From: Streptomyces longisporoflavus
Lineage (GTDB): Bacteria; Actinomycetota; Actinomycetes; Streptomycetales; Streptomycetaceae
Assembly: GCF_014649775.1 (NCBI RefSeq)
Contig: NZ_BMTR01000001.1
Span: 62,001-126,000 of the forward strand
Length of the DNA stretch: 64,000 nt
Direction of reading: 5' to 3'
Shown: piece after piece, positions 1-8,520 of the stretch
Layout: each line of letters starts with the position of its first letter
Position numbering within the stretch: position 1 is the stretch's first letter
The notes under the pieces: generated by a model
The model's input: the letters and a program-made list of their open reading frames with translations, nothing else
Database searches by the model: none
Told to the model about the DNA's origin: nothing
Translations under genes and position numbers: made by a program

Positions 1-208
1 AGGCCTCACCGCGCCCGAAGGACCGTACGAGACGGTGGCCGGCCTGATCGCCACCCGTCTGTCCCGCATCCCGGCCAAGGGCGACTTGCTGGACCTCGAC
101 GGCTGGCAACTGGCCGTCCTGACCGTCGAGCACCACCGCGCCGACCGGATCAGCATCACCGAACCGGCACTCCAGGTGCCCCGCCAGGCCGTGGAGGAGG
201 CGCGATGA
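1..208 (+). CDS. CNNM/HlyC-CorC family membrane protein, C-terminal fragment
   Basis: Only the last 68 codons are in the window; the reading frame is open from base 2. The visible part is a CorC/HlyC-type domain (APEGPYETVAGLIATRL, then a DGWQL strand) followed by a short tail. It closely matches the C-terminus of the complete gene at 7189-8520 (TPEGPYETLAGLVATEL, DGWRLDVVD), so it is very likely a paralog of that roughly 440-residue DUF21-CBS-CorC protein. The stop overlaps the start of the next gene as ATGA, which implies translational coupling. Members of this family are proposed divalent-cation (Mg/Co) transporters or regulators; the old name hemolysin is misleading. Domain assignment is firm, substrate unknown. 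Confidence 0.85.
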   Translation, partial: GLTAPEGPYETVAGLIATRLSRIPAKGDLLDLDGWQLAVLTVEHHRADRISITEPALQVPRQAVEEAR

Positions 209-1230
209 CCACGCTCCAGCTCGTGATCGGCGCCCTGACGCTGCTCACCAACGCGTTCTTCGTCGGCGCCGAGTTCGCCCTGATCTCCGTACGCCGCAGC
301 CAGATCGAACCCCGCGCCGAGGAAGGCGACAAGCGCGCCCGCATCACCCTGTGGGGCTTGCAGCACATCTCCGCGATGATGGCCACCGCCCAACTCGGCA
401 TCACCGTCTCCTCGCTGGTGCTCGGCGCGGTCGCCGAACCCGCCATCGCGCACCTCCTGGAGCCCGGCTTCGAAGCAATCCACGTCCCGCACGCGCTCGT
501 GCACCCGATCGCGTTCGTCATCGCCCTGACCGTGGCGACGTATCTGCACATGCTGATCGGCGAGATGGTCCCCAAGAACATCGCGCTCGCCGCGCCCGCC
601 AGGACCGCCCTGCTGCTCGGCCCGCCCCTCGTGGCCCTGACCCGGGCTCTGCGGCCGGTCGTCTTCGGCATCAACGCCTTCGCCAACACACTCCTGAAGC
701 TGCTGAAGGTCGAACCGAAGGACGAAGTCGAATCCGTCTACACCGACGACCAGCTCGCCCGCATGGTGGTCGACTCCAGCGCCGCCGGGTTCCTGTCGGC
801 CGCCGACGGCGAGCGGCTGCGCGACGCCCTGGAACTGGGCACCCGGCCGGTCGGCGAGATCCTCGTGCCGGTGGCCCAGATGCACACCGTCGAGCACTCC
901 GTGACCCCGGCGCGCCTGGAACGGGTGGCCGCTCAGGCGGGCTTCTCCCGTTTCCCGGTGACGGGACCGGACGGCACCCTGCTCGGCTACCTGCACATCA
1001 AGGACACGCTCGGCATCACCGAGCGGGACCGGCCCTTCCCGCGCGCCGCCCTGCACGCGGTCACGCGGGTGCACATCGACACCCCGCTCGACGACACGCT
1101 CACCGCGCTGCGGGCCGCGGGCAGCCACCTCGCCGCGGTCACCGGCGCGAGCGGAACGGTGCTCGGGTTCGTCACCATGGAGGACGTCCTGACCGAGCTG
1201 GTCGGCCCTTCCCCGGCGGCGCTCGGCTGA
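205..1230 (+). CDS. CNNM-type (DUF21/CBS pair) membrane protein
   Basis: This 341-residue protein has an N-terminal DUF21 membrane domain (residues about 1-180, three or four hydrophobic helices, with the family-typical FFVGAEFALISVRRSQIEP and GEMVPKNIAL motifs) and a cytoplasmic CBS pair (about 200-335, including SRFPVTGPDG and TMEDVLTELVG). It lacks the C-terminal CorC domain, as is usual for the shorter partner in these tandem pairs. The start is the ATG of an ATGA overlap with the preceding gene. It is clearly paralogous to the gene at 6179-7192, over the full length. A Mg/Co-type ion transport role is inferred from the CNNM family; ligand and ion are not visible. Confidence 0.88.
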   Translation: MTTLQLVIGALTLLTNAFFVGAEFALISVRRSQIEPRAEEGDKRARITLWGLQHISAMMATAQLGITVSSLVLGAVAEPAIAHLLEPGFEAIHVPHALVHPIAFVIALTVATYLHMLIGEMVPKNIALAAPARTALLLGPPLVALTRALRPVVFGINAFANTLLKLLKVEPKDEVESVYTDDQLARMVVDSSAAGFLSAADGERLRDALELGTRPVGEILVPVAQMHTVEHSVTPARLERVAAQAGFSRFPVTGPDGTLLGYLHIKDTLGITERDRPFPRAALHAVTRVHIDTPLDDTLTALRAAGSHLAAVTGASGTVLGFVTMEDVLTELVGPSPAALG

Positions 1231-1311
1231 TCCACCGGTATCGCACGGCTGATTCACAGGTGGTGCGACTGTACGTGCGGGGGCTCCGGTGGCTAGGGTG
1301 CCCGTGATGTT

Positions 1312-1325
1312 CTACACAGGTGTAG
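1312..1325. promoter_or_regulatory. Perfect inverted repeat (CTACAC-AG-GTGTAG) in front of the acyltransferase gene
   Basis: A 6-bp perfect dyad separated by two bases lies about 57 bp upstream of the GTG start at 1383. A TAGGGT hexamer at 1294-1299 fits a Streptomyces -10 element, which would place the dyad just downstream of the transcription start, where a repressor could act. No regulator is assigned. Confidence 0.35.
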
Positions 1326-1382
1326 CACCCGCATTTGACGTAAGACGCGAGACCGCGGGCCCGGGTTCCCCCGGGAGGTCCC

Positions 1383-2552
1383 GTGAGTGAGCCTGTCCGC
1401 TCGATGAATCAAGCCGGGGCACTGCGGGCGCCGCTGCCCGCCGCCCGCAGTGCCCCTCCGGCGGCTCCTCCGGCGGCGCCCTCGGTCCCCACCGTGGCGC
1501 CGAAACCCCCGGTCAAGCAACGCGACTCGTTCTTCGACAACGCCAAGTACCTGGCGATCGTCCTTGTCGCGATGGGCCATGCGTGGGAGCCGCTGCGCGG
1601 TGACAGCCGGGCGGCGGCAGCGCTCTACATCACCGTCTATACGTTCCACATGCCGGCGTTCATCGTCATCTCCGGCTACTTCTCGCGCAGCTTCGACGCG
1701 AGTCCCGGCCGGCTCAAACGCCTGGTGACGGGCATCGCCGTGCCGTACGTCGTCTTCGAGGTCGCGTACACCTTCTTCAAACGCCGGGCGGGCGACGACC
1801 CCACGTACCCGATCAGCCTGCTCGACCCCTGGTACCTCACCTGGTTCCTGGTGGCCCTCTTCGTCTGGCGCCTGACCACCCCGCTGTGGAAGGTGGTGCG
1901 TTGGCCCCTGCCCATCGCCCTCGCCATCGCGGTGCTCGCCTCCGTCTCGCCCGACATCGGCGACGACCTGGACCTGCAACGGGTGCTGCAGTTCCTGCCC
2001 TTCTTCGTCCTCGGCCTGTGCCTGAAGCCCGAGCACTTCCGGATCGTGCGCCGCAGGGAGGCCCGGGTCCTGGCGCTGCCCGTCTTCGCCGCGGCCCTGC
2101 TGTTCGCGTACTGGGCGGCGCCGCGCATGAACGCCGCGTGGTTCTACCGCAGGGACAGCGCCCAGGAGCTGGCCGCGCCGGGCTGGGCCGGCGGCGTGAT
2201 GACGCTGGCGATGTTCGGCTGCTCGTTCGTCCTCGTCGCCTGCTTCTTCGCCTGGGTGCCGGGGCGCAGGCTCTGGTTCACCGCCCTGGGCGCGGGCACG
2301 CTCTACGGCTACCTGCTGCACGGCTTCGTCGCCAAGGGCTCCCGCTTCTGGGACTGGTACGACCTGGACTGGCTGCACACACCGCTCGGCGAGATCACGG
2401 TCACCCTCGCGGCGGCGGCCCTCATCACCGCACTGTGCACGCCACCGGTGCAGCGCCTCTTCAAGTTCGCGATGGAACCCGAGATGGAGTGGGCGTTCAA
2501 GAAGGACGCGAAGACGGTCGCACGCAGACGGGGCGCGCACCGCCGGGGGTAG
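1383..2552 (+). CDS. Membrane acyltransferase family 3 protein (fucose 4-O-acetylase-like)
   Basis: The 389-residue product starts with a proline/alanine-rich cytoplasmic stretch (about 40 residues), then an acyltransferase-3 domain of about ten membrane helices. The first helix carries the family pattern NAKYLAIVLVAMGHAWEPL, in which the His is the conserved catalytic-type residue, followed by HMPAFIVISGYFSRSF. Such proteins transfer acetyl or other acyl groups to extracytoplasmic sugars, polymers or lipids; COG3594-like members are the nearest match. The GTG start follows GGGAGG by a good distance. It stands alone between the CNNM operon and a convergent regulator, so the acceptor substrate cannot be inferred. 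Confidence 0.8.
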   Translation: MSEPVRSMNQAGALRAPLPAARSAPPAAPPAAPSVPTVAPKPPVKQRDSFFDNAKYLAIVLVAMGHAWEPLRGDSRAAAALYITVYTFHMPAFIVISGYFSRSFDASPGRLKRLVTGIAVPYVVFEVAYTFFKRRAGDDPTYPISLLDPWYLTWFLVALFVWRLTTPLWKVVRWPLPIALAIAVLASVSPDIGDDLDLQRVLQFLPFFVLGLCLKPEHFRIVRRREARVLALPVFAAALLFAYWAAPRMNAAWFYRRDSAQELAAPGWAGGVMTLAMFGCSFVLVACFFAWVPGRRLWFTALGAGTLYGYLLHGFVAKGSRFWDWYDLDWLHTPLGEITVTLAAAALITALCTPPVQRLFKFAMEPEMEWAFKKDAKTVARRRGAHRRG

Positions 2553-2614
2553 CGGCGGCGTCCTGCCGATGGTGCCGCCCGGCCCGTGTCCGGGAGAGCC
2601 GAGGCCACAGTGCC

Positions 2615-3607
2615 TCAGACCGGCGCGGGCCCGAACCGGCGCCGGTAGGCCGAAGGGGTCAGGCCCGTGTCGCGGCGCATCAGGGCGCGCAGATTGGCGG
2701 TGGTGCCGAGGCCGCTGCGCCGGGCGACCGTCTCGAAGGGCGCCACTCCCCGTTCGATCAACCGGCAGGCCAGCGCGAGGCGTTCGGCGGTGAGCCAGGC
2801 CAGGGGAGTGGTGCCCAGCTGGGCCTGGAAGCGGCGGTGCAGGGTCGCGGGGCTGAGCGCGGCGTGCGCCGCGAGGCCGGGCACGGTCAGGGGCGAGTCG
2901 AGTCGTTCCCTGGCCCAGGCCAGGACCGGGGCCAGGGACTCGTCCGGTACGTCGGGCACAGGACGCTCCACGAACTGCCGCTGGCCGCCGTCCCGGTGGG
3001 CGGCGAAGACCAGCCGCCGGCTCACCGCGTTGGCGACCTCGGCGCCGTGGTCACGGCGGACCAGATACAGCCCGAGGTCGAGCGCGGCGGCGCTGCCCGC
3101 GGCCGTGAGGATGTCGCCGTCGTCGACGAAGAGCACGTCGGGTTCGAGCCGTACGCCGGGGAAGCGTGCACGGAAGTCGTCCGCCCACTGCCAGTGCGCG
3201 GTCGCCCGGCGTCCCTCCAGTACCCCGGCCTCGGCGAGCGTGAAGGCACCGCTGCAGAACCCGACGAGCCGGGCCCCGCGGGCATGCGCCCGGCGAACGG
3301 CGTCGAGCACCGCCGGGCGGCGCGGGACCTCGACGTCGGGCCGGTTGGGCACGATCAACGTGTCCGCCGAGTCGGCCGCGTCGATCCCGGCCACGCCCGT
3401 GAGCGTGAAGAAGCCGTCCCGCATCAGGGTGTGCGGCTCGGGCGAACAGAGGCCGAACTCATAGAGATCGCGACCGAGTTCGGGCCTGCGAAGGCCGAAC
3501 ACCTCGGTGGCGCAGCCGAGCTCGAAGGGGTTGGAGTTGGCGTCGACGATGACGACGACGCGGTGTGGGCCCCTTGCCGCGGCAGGCTGAGAGGATTCTT
3601 GCGACAT
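2615..3607 (-). CDS. GlxA-type transcriptional regulator (DJ-1/PfpI plus AraC HTH)
   Basis: The 330-residue protein has an N-terminal class-I-glutamine-amidotransferase-like (DJ-1/PfpI) domain, with a nucleophile-elbow sequence GFCSGAFTLAEAG around residue 120, and a C-terminal AraC double helix-turn-helix (about 225-325: LSPATLHRRFQAQLGTTPL, then TGLTPSAYRRRF). Proteins of this build act as transcription factors whose N-terminal domain probably senses a small ligand. It is divergent from the cupin gene starting at 3660, with only 52 bp between starts, so that gene is the obvious candidate target. Ligand unknown. Confidence 0.88.
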   Translation of the reverse strand: MSQESSQPAAARGPHRVVVIVDANSNPFELGCATEVFGLRRPELGRDLYEFGLCSPEPHTLMRDGFFTLTGVAGIDAADSADTLIVPNRPDVEVPRRPAVLDAVRRAHARGARLVGFCSGAFTLAEAGVLEGRRATAHWQWADDFRARFPGVRLEPDVLFVDDGDILTAAGSAAALDLGLYLVRRDHGAEVANAVSRRLVFAAHRDGGQRQFVERPVPDVPDESLAPVLAWARERLDSPLTVPGLAAHAALSPATLHRRFQAQLGTTPLAWLTAERLALACRLIERGVAPFETVARRSGLGTTANLRALMRRDTGLTPSAYRRRFGPAPV

Positions 3608-3659
3608 ACGCTATTTCTAACACTCACGGAGGCGGCGCCCGGCGTCGGAGGCTTGGCGC

Positions 3660-4055
3660 ATGAGCAGCGAACCGATCGCCCTGAGCAAGGCCTTTGCCTC
3701 CTTCGACGCCCTGTGGAGCCCGCGCATCGTCACCCGCGTCAACGACTACGACGTACGAGTGGCCAAAGTGGAAGGCGACCACCTCTGGCACGTGCATGAC
3801 GACACCGACGAGTTCTTCCTGGTCCTGGAAGGCGAACTGCGCATCCATCTGCGCGAGCCGGCCGGCGAACGCACGGTCACCCTGCCCAAGGACGCCGTCT
3901 TCACGGTCCCGCGCGGCACGGAGCACAAGCCGTCGGCTCCGTCCGGCGCCAGGATTCTCGTCTTCGAGCCCACGGGCACTCCGACGGTCGGCGACCGGCA
4001 CGACGAGATACCGGAGCACGTCGACGAGACGACGGGCCACAGCCTGAACCTCTGA
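3660..4055 (+). CDS. Cupin-domain protein
   Basis: A 131-residue single cupin. Motif 1 is visible as HVHDDTDEFFLVLEGEL (two His and one Glu metal ligands) and motif 2 as PRGTEHKPSA (the third His), so a metal-binding beta barrel is expected. The ATG is preceded by GGAGG at 3646-3650. The gene diverges from the GlxA-type regulator and is likely controlled by it. Small stand-alone cupins serve as isomerases, dioxygenases or storage/sensor proteins, and nothing here decides between these. Signal peptide and membrane segments are absent, so it is cytoplasmic. Confidence 0.85.
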   Translation: MSSEPIALSKAFASFDALWSPRIVTRVNDYDVRVAKVEGDHLWHVHDDTDEFFLVLEGELRIHLREPAGERTVTLPKDAVFTVPRGTEHKPSAPSGARILVFEPTGTPTVGDRHDEIPEHVDETTGHSLNL

Positions 4056-4142
4056 GAATGCCCTGGTCATCCCTCTGGGCACCGGTGCGCACCAGCGGTA
4101 TGCCAGGTGTGGACCCGTCGACCACGAGAGGTGGGGTCAAGC

Positions 4143-4391
4143 ATGTTCACCGCTGGATTCTGGAAGGCCACCACGGAGCGCGCGCTCCGTACCTTCGCGC
4201 AGTCGCTCGCCGCCGTCCTGGTCGCCGGGGCGACGACCCTCCTGGACGTCGACTGGCAGGCGGCGCTCGCCACCGCGGGGATGGCGACGCTGCTCGCCGT
4301 CCTCACGGCGGTCGGCGCCGCGAACGTAGGGGGCCGCGGGCCCGGCATCACCGAGACGCCCACCGCCCGCAAGGGGCGGATCGTGCCCTGA
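4143..4391 (+). CDS. Small holin-like membrane protein (r1t holin type)
   Basis: The 82-residue product begins MFTAGFWKATTERALRTFAQ and has two hydrophobic segments (about 18-36 and 45-66) separated by a short turn, then a short basic tail. This pattern fits the phage r1t-type holin family, commonly found as chromosomal single genes in Streptomyces. The chosen ATG follows a strong GAGGTGGGG site; an in-frame GTG further upstream (4107) lacks one. No endolysin or phage genes are nearby, so it is probably a domesticated small membrane protein rather than part of a prophage. Confidence 0.72.
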   Translation: MFTAGFWKATTERALRTFAQSLAAVLVAGATTLLDVDWQAALATAGMATLLAVLTAVGAANVGGRGPGITETPTARKGRIVP

Positions 4392-4392
4392 C

Positions 4393-4488
4393 CGGAGTCA
4401 GTGCCTGACTGCCTGACCAGGGTCGGAGTCAGTGCCTGACCAGGGCCGGAGCCAGTGCTTGACCACGGCCGGGGTCAGGCCCTGGTCA
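4393..4488. repeat. Degenerate 23-bp tandem repeats with terminator-like stem between convergent genes
   Basis: Three consecutive units begin with CGGAGYCAGTGCYTGAC; two exact-length 23-bp copies are at 4424-4446 and 4447-4469, and the first copy (4393-4423) carries an 8-bp internal duplication. CTGACCAGG in the repeats is complementary to CCTGGTCAG near 4480-4488, which overlaps the end of the ABC-F gene, so a bidirectional terminator-type hairpin is possible. The stretch lies between the stops of the convergent holin and ABC-F genes. Confidence 0.6.
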
Positions 4489-6133
4489 GCCGTCCGGCCT
4501 CCACCGAGAGCCGCTCTCCCCGGAACCGCTCCCGCAGCCTCCGGTCGTGCGACACCACGACCAGCGTGCCCCGGTAGGCGGCCAGTGCCTCGTCGAGCTC
4601 CTCGACCAGGGCGGGGGAGAGGTGGTTCGTCGGCTCGTCGAGCAGGAGGAGGTCGGCCGGGCGCGTCACCAGGCGGGCAAGGGCCAGGCGGCGGCGCTGC
4701 CCCACGGAGAGTCCCTTGACCGGCACCACCAGGTCCTCCTCGCGGAAGAGGCCGAGGGAGAGCAGCGCATCCGCGTGGTCCTCGGGAAGGCCCGCGAGGC
4801 CTGCGGCGAACGCGTCGAGCAGCGGCCTTGCCGGGTCCGCAGCCTCCTCCGTGTCCGCAGGGTCCGCCGTGTCCTCGTAGGTGAGGTACGCGATCTCCTG
4901 CGGCAAGTAGCCGACGCGGGAGGGGAGTTGGACCTCCCCGCGATCCGGGGTGAGCACCCCGGCCAGGACGGCGAGCAGCGTCGACTTGCCCGCGCCGTTC
5001 GCCCCGGTCACCAGCGTGCGCGACCCCGGTTCGAGGACGAGGCTCTCGATGGCGAGGCGCTCTCCCACCGCGACGTCCGTCAGCGCGGCCGGACGTACGA
5101 ACGGGTGGTCGCCGCCCTCGATGCCTTCGCCCGGCGAGAAGTGCAGCGGGTCGGGCGGGCGCGGCACCGGCTCCGCGCGCAGCCTGCGCAGCCGCTCGCG
5201 CGCGTTGCGCACGATGCCGGAGAGCTGGCCCTCCACGGACCGGTTGTGGCTCGCGAAGCGAGGGCTCTCGCTCATCCGCCAGCCGACCGCGAGCCGCTTG
5301 TTGCCGCCCTCGGCGAGCCGCTCCTGGCGTTCGACCTCCTCGCTCCACTCCCGGTAGCGCTCCTCCCAGCGCCGCCGGGCCGTGGCGCGCTGCTCCAGAT
5401 AGCCGTGCCAGCCGCCGCCGAAGCGGGCCACGGACCTGCGGTCGCCGTCGACCTCGACGATCACCTCGGCGACCCGGTCGAGGAACACCCGGTCGTGGGT
5501 GACGGCGACGACCGTGCCCCGGTGGGCGCGCAGCCGCTCCTCCAGCCAGCCGAGCGCCTGGTCGTCCAGGTGGTTCGTCGGCTCGTCCAGGAGGAGCAGC
5601 TCGGGCTGCGGGGCAAGGACGCAGGCGAGCGCGAGCCGCGCGGCCTCGCCGCCGGACAGCGATCCCAGGGTCCGGGAACGGTCCAGGTGCGGTATGCCGA
5701 GACCGTGCAGGGCGGCGTCGAAACGCGCGTCGGCGCGGTAGCCGTCACGGGCCTCGAACGCGGCGACGAGGTCTCCGTACGCGGCAAGTCCGGCGTCCCC
5801 GGCCGAGCCGAGCGACTCCTCCGCCTCGCGGATGCGCCGCTCCAGATCCCGCAGTTCGGCGAGCGCGTCGTCCACCGCGTCCCGCACGGTGGCGTGCGGC
5901 GGAAGGCGCAGGGTCTGCGCGAGATAGCCGGTGCCGCCGTCCGAGACGACGGCCACCTCGCCGTCGGCGGGCTCGAACTCACCCGCCATCAGGCGCAGGA
6001 GCGTCGACTTGCCCGAGCCGTTCTCACCGATGACGCACGCCTTCTCGCCGGGCCGCACCGACAGGGAGACCTGTTCGAGGACGGGCCGCTGCGGATATCC
6101 GTACGACACGTCGCGCAGGACGAGTTGACTCAC
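4475..6133 (-). CDS. ABC-F family ATPase (ribosome-protection type)
   Basis: The roughly 552-residue soluble protein contains two ABC ATPase domains: Walker A GENGSGKST and GANGAGKST, signatures LSGGEAARLALA and LSVGQRRRLALA, and Walker B LLLLDEPTNHL in both. They are joined by a charged helical linker (about 230-300) rich in Arg and Glu. There are no membrane segments, which is diagnostic for ABC-F translation factors, including the macrolide-resistance members from producing actinomycetes (TlrC/OleB type). I prefer the GTG at 6133 because GAGGGGGG lies about 9 nt upstream; an ATG at 6142 sits directly against that site. Whether it protects against an antibiotic or is a housekeeping factor cannot be read from sequence, and no biosynthetic genes adjoin it. 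Confidence 0.88.
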   Translation of the reverse strand: MSQLVLRDVSYGYPQRPVLEQVSLSVRPGEKACVIGENGSGKSTLLRLMAGEFEPADGEVAVVSDGGTGYLAQTLRLPPHATVRDAVDDALAELRDLERRIREAEESLGSAGDAGLAAYGDLVAAFEARDGYRADARFDAALHGLGIPHLDRSRTLGSLSGGEAARLALACVLAPQPELLLLDEPTNHLDDQALGWLEERLRAHRGTVVAVTHDRVFLDRVAEVIVEVDGDRRSVARFGGGWHGYLEQRATARRRWEERYREWSEEVERQERLAEGGNKRLAVGWRMSESPRFASHNRSVEGQLSGIVRNARERLRRLRAEPVPRPPDPLHFSPGEGIEGGDHPFVRPAALTDVAVGERLAIESLVLEPGSRTLVTGANGAGKSTLLAVLAGVLTPDRGEVQLPSRVGYLPQEIAYLTYEDTADPADTEEAADPARPLLDAFAAGLAGLPEDHADALLSLGLFREEDLVVPVKGLSVGQRRRLALARLVTRPADLLLLDEPTNHLSPALVEELDEALAAYRGTLVVVSHDRRLRERFRGERLSVEAGRLTRA

Positions 6134-6178
6134 GGTGCGCATCCCCCCTCGGTCGTGCGGGCCTGGCCGGCTTCTGGG

Positions 6179-7192
6179 TCACACGGGCTGGCCGAACAGC
6201 TCCCGCAGTACGTCCTCCATCGTGACCATGCCGGCCAGCCTGCCGTCCGAGCCGAGCACCGCCGCCACGTGCGTGCGGCTGCGGCGCATCGCGGTCAGTA
6301 CGTCGTCGAGCGGTGTGGTCTCGCGGACCTGTGCGATCTTGCGCATGTCCGGCACCCGGAACGGCAGGTCGCGCGGCATGCGGTCGAGCGCGTCCTTGAC
6401 GTGCAGATAGCCGACGATGCGACGGCCGTCGTCCACGACGGGAAAGCGCGAGAATCCGGACTCCGCCGAAAGTCGCTCAAGCTCCTCCGGCGTCACGCCC
6501 ACCCGGGCGTAGATCACGCTCTCCAGCGGAAGCACCACATCCCTGACGGGCCGGCGGCCCAGCTCCAGGGCGTCGTGCAGCCGCTCCTGGGCGCGGTCGT
6601 CGATCAGCCCCGCGTCACCGGAGTCCTTGACCATCCGGGCCAGCTCGTCGTCCGAGAAGGACGCGCTGACCTCGTCCTTCGCCTCGACCCTCAGCAGCTT
6701 GAGCAGGCCGTTGGCGAAGGCGTTGATCGCGAAGATGACCGGGCGCAGCGCCCGGGCGATCGCGACCAGCGGCGGGCCGAGCAGCAGCGCCGTGCGCACC
6801 GGCTCGGCCAGCGAGATGTTCTTGGGGACCATCTCGCCGAGCAGCATGTGCAGATACGTCGCGAGCGTCAGGGCGATGACGAACGAGATCGGGTGGACCA
6901 GACCGTGCGGTACCCCTACTCCGTCGAACAGCGGCTCCAGGAGGTGCGCTATCGCGGGTTCGGCGACGATGCCGAGCACCAGGGTGCACAGCGTGATGCC
7001 GAGCTGCGCGGCGGCGAGCAGCGCGGAGACGTGCTGCAGACCCCACAGCACGCTCTTGGCGCGCCGGTCGCCGTCTTCGGCGTACGGCTCGATCTGGCTT
7101 CTGCGTACGGAGATGAGGGCGAACTCGGCGCCCACGAAGAAGCCGTTGACCACGAGGGTCGCAAGGCCGATCAGCAACTGGACGGCGATCAT
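6179..7192 (-). CDS. CNNM-type (DUF21/CBS pair) membrane protein, second copy
   Basis: A 337-residue paralog of the 205-1230 product, sharing FFVGAEFALISVRRSQIEP, HLLEP, ATYLHML, GEMVPKNI, TALLLGPPLVA and SGFSRFPV. It has the DUF21 membrane domain (1-180) and a CBS pair (200-330) and no CorC domain. Its ATG overlaps the stop of the upstream partner (ATGA at 7189-7192), so the two are co-translated. The pair 7189-8520/6179-7192 repeats, in inverted orientation, the arrangement at the left end of the window. An ion-transport role is inferred from the family. Confidence 0.88.
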   Translation of the reverse strand: MIAVQLLIGLATLVVNGFFVGAEFALISVRRSQIEPYAEDGDRRAKSVLWGLQHVSALLAAAQLGITLCTLVLGIVAEPAIAHLLEPLFDGVGVPHGLVHPISFVIALTLATYLHMLLGEMVPKNISLAEPVRTALLLGPPLVAIARALRPVIFAINAFANGLLKLLRVEAKDEVSASFSDDELARMVKDSGDAGLIDDRAQERLHDALELGRRPVRDVVLPLESVIYARVGVTPEELERLSAESGFSRFPVVDDGRRIVGYLHVKDALDRMPRDLPFRVPDMRKIAQVRETTPLDDVLTAMRRSRTHVAAVLGSDGRLAGMVTMEDVLRELFGQPV

Positions 7193-8520
7193 CGCTCCTC
7201 CTCCCGGTGGTCGACGTGCAGGGGTGCGTGCAGCAGGACGCGGGCCGCGCGACGGCCGCGGGCGTCCACGACGTCGAGCCGCCAGCCGTCCACCTCGAGG
7301 CTGTCGCCCTCGGCGGGGATGCGGCCCAGCTCGGTCGCGACGAGTCCGGCGAGCGTCTCGTACGGCCCTTCCGGCGTGCGCAGGCCGACGCGGGCCAGCT
7401 GGTCGGTGCGGGCCGAGCCGTCGGCGGAGTACCGCGTGCGGCCGTCGTCGTCCGTGCCCTCGGCGGCGATGTCGGGCGTCTCGTGCGGGTCGTGCTCGTC
7501 CCGCACCTCGCCGACGACCTCCTCGACGATGTCCTCCAGGGTCGCGACGCCCGCCGTGCCGCCGTACTCGTCGATGACCACGGCCATCGTGCGCTTGCCG
7601 GAGAGCCGGTCGAGCAGCTGGTCGACGGTCAGCGTGTCCGGTACGAGGAGGGGCTCGCGGATGACCTCGGCGACGGGGTAGCGGGCCCGGCGCTCGGCCG
7701 GTATGGCCAGGACGTCCTTGATGTGTGCGACGCCGACGACCGAGTCGAGGCTGCCACGGTAGACGGGGAAGCGCGACAGGCCCGTGGCGCGGGTGGCGTT
7801 CGCGACGTCCTCGCAGGTGGCGAGGACGTCGAGGGCCATGACCTGGACGCGCGGCGTCATCACGTTCTCCGCGGTGAGGTCGGCGAGGTTCAGGGTGCGC
7901 ACGAACAGCTCGGCGGTGTCCGGCTCCAGGGAGCCCTCCCTGGCGGAGTGCCGGGCGAGCGCCACCAGCTCCTTGGGGCTGCGCGCGGAGGCCAGCTCTT
8001 CGGTGGGCTGGATGCCGAAGCGGCGTACGGAGCGGTTCGCGGTGTTGTTCAGGTGCGCGATGAAGGGGCGGAACGCGGAGCTGAACAGGCGCTGCGGGGT
8101 CGCCACCCGTTTGGCGACGGCCAGTGGTGAGGAGATCGCCCAGTTCTTGGGGACCAGCTCGCCGACGACCATCAGGAAGACCGTCGACAGGGCCGTGCCG
8201 ATGACCAGGGCGATCGACGAGGACGCCGAAGGGGGGATGCCCATGGCGCGCAGCGGGCCCGCGATGAGCTTGGCGATGGAGGCCTCGGAGAGCATGCCGA
8301 CGACCAGGTTGGTCACGGTGATGCCCAACTGGGCCCCGGAGAGCTGGAAGGTGAGGTTCTTGACGGCTTTGAGGGCGCCCGCGGCGCCGCGCTCGCCGCG
8401 TTCGGAGGCACGCTCCAGTTCGCTGCGCTCGACCGTCGTGAGGGAGAACTCGGCCGCGACGAAGACGCCGCAGGCCAGCGAGAGCAGCACCGCCACGAGG
8501 AGCAGGAGCACTTCGGTCAT
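7189..8520 (-). CDS. CNNM/HlyC-CorC family membrane protein (DUF21-CBS-CorC)
   Basis: A 443-residue protein with an N-terminal DUF21 membrane domain (four hydrophobic helices in residues 1-190, with the motif FVAAEFSLTTVERSELE and GELVPKNWAIS), a CBS pair (about 210-345, including EYGGTAGVATLEDIVEEVVG) and a CorC/HlyC C-terminal domain (about 360-435). This is the full-length form of a proposed Mg/Co transporter. It heads the two-gene operon with 6179-7192. The fragment at 1-208 is the equivalent gene of the other copy. Confidence 0.9.
   Translation of the reverse strand: MTEVLLLLVAVLLSLACGVFVAAEFSLTTVERSELERASERGERGAAGALKAVKNLTFQLSGAQLGITVTNLVVGMLSEASIAKLIAGPLRAMGIPPSASSSIALVIGTALSTVFLMVVGELVPKNWAISSPLAVAKRVATPQRLFSSAFRPFIAHLNNTANRSVRRFGIQPTEELASARSPKELVALARHSAREGSLEPDTAELFVRTLNLADLTAENVMTPRVQVMALDVLATCEDVANATRATGLSRFPVYRGSLDSVVGVAHIKDVLAIPAERRARYPVAEVIREPLLVPDTLTVDQLLDRLSGKRTMAVVIDEYGGTAGVATLEDIVEEVVGEVRDEHDPHETPDIAAEGTDDDGRTRYSADGSARTDQLARVGLRTPEGPYETLAGLVATELGRIPAEGDSLEVDGWRLDVVDARGRRAARVLLHAPLHVDHREEER

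Noticed and set aside
351..1307. Long arginine-rich reading frame over the CNNM gene
   Set aside because: It is the usual high-GC shadow frame of 205-1230, with no start site and no conserved domain.
4547..7681. A plus-strand open frame of more than 1000 codons
   Set aside because: It covers the ABC-F and CNNM genes on the opposite strand; composition is Arg/Glu/His-rich shadow, without domains. GC-rich antisense frames often stay open.
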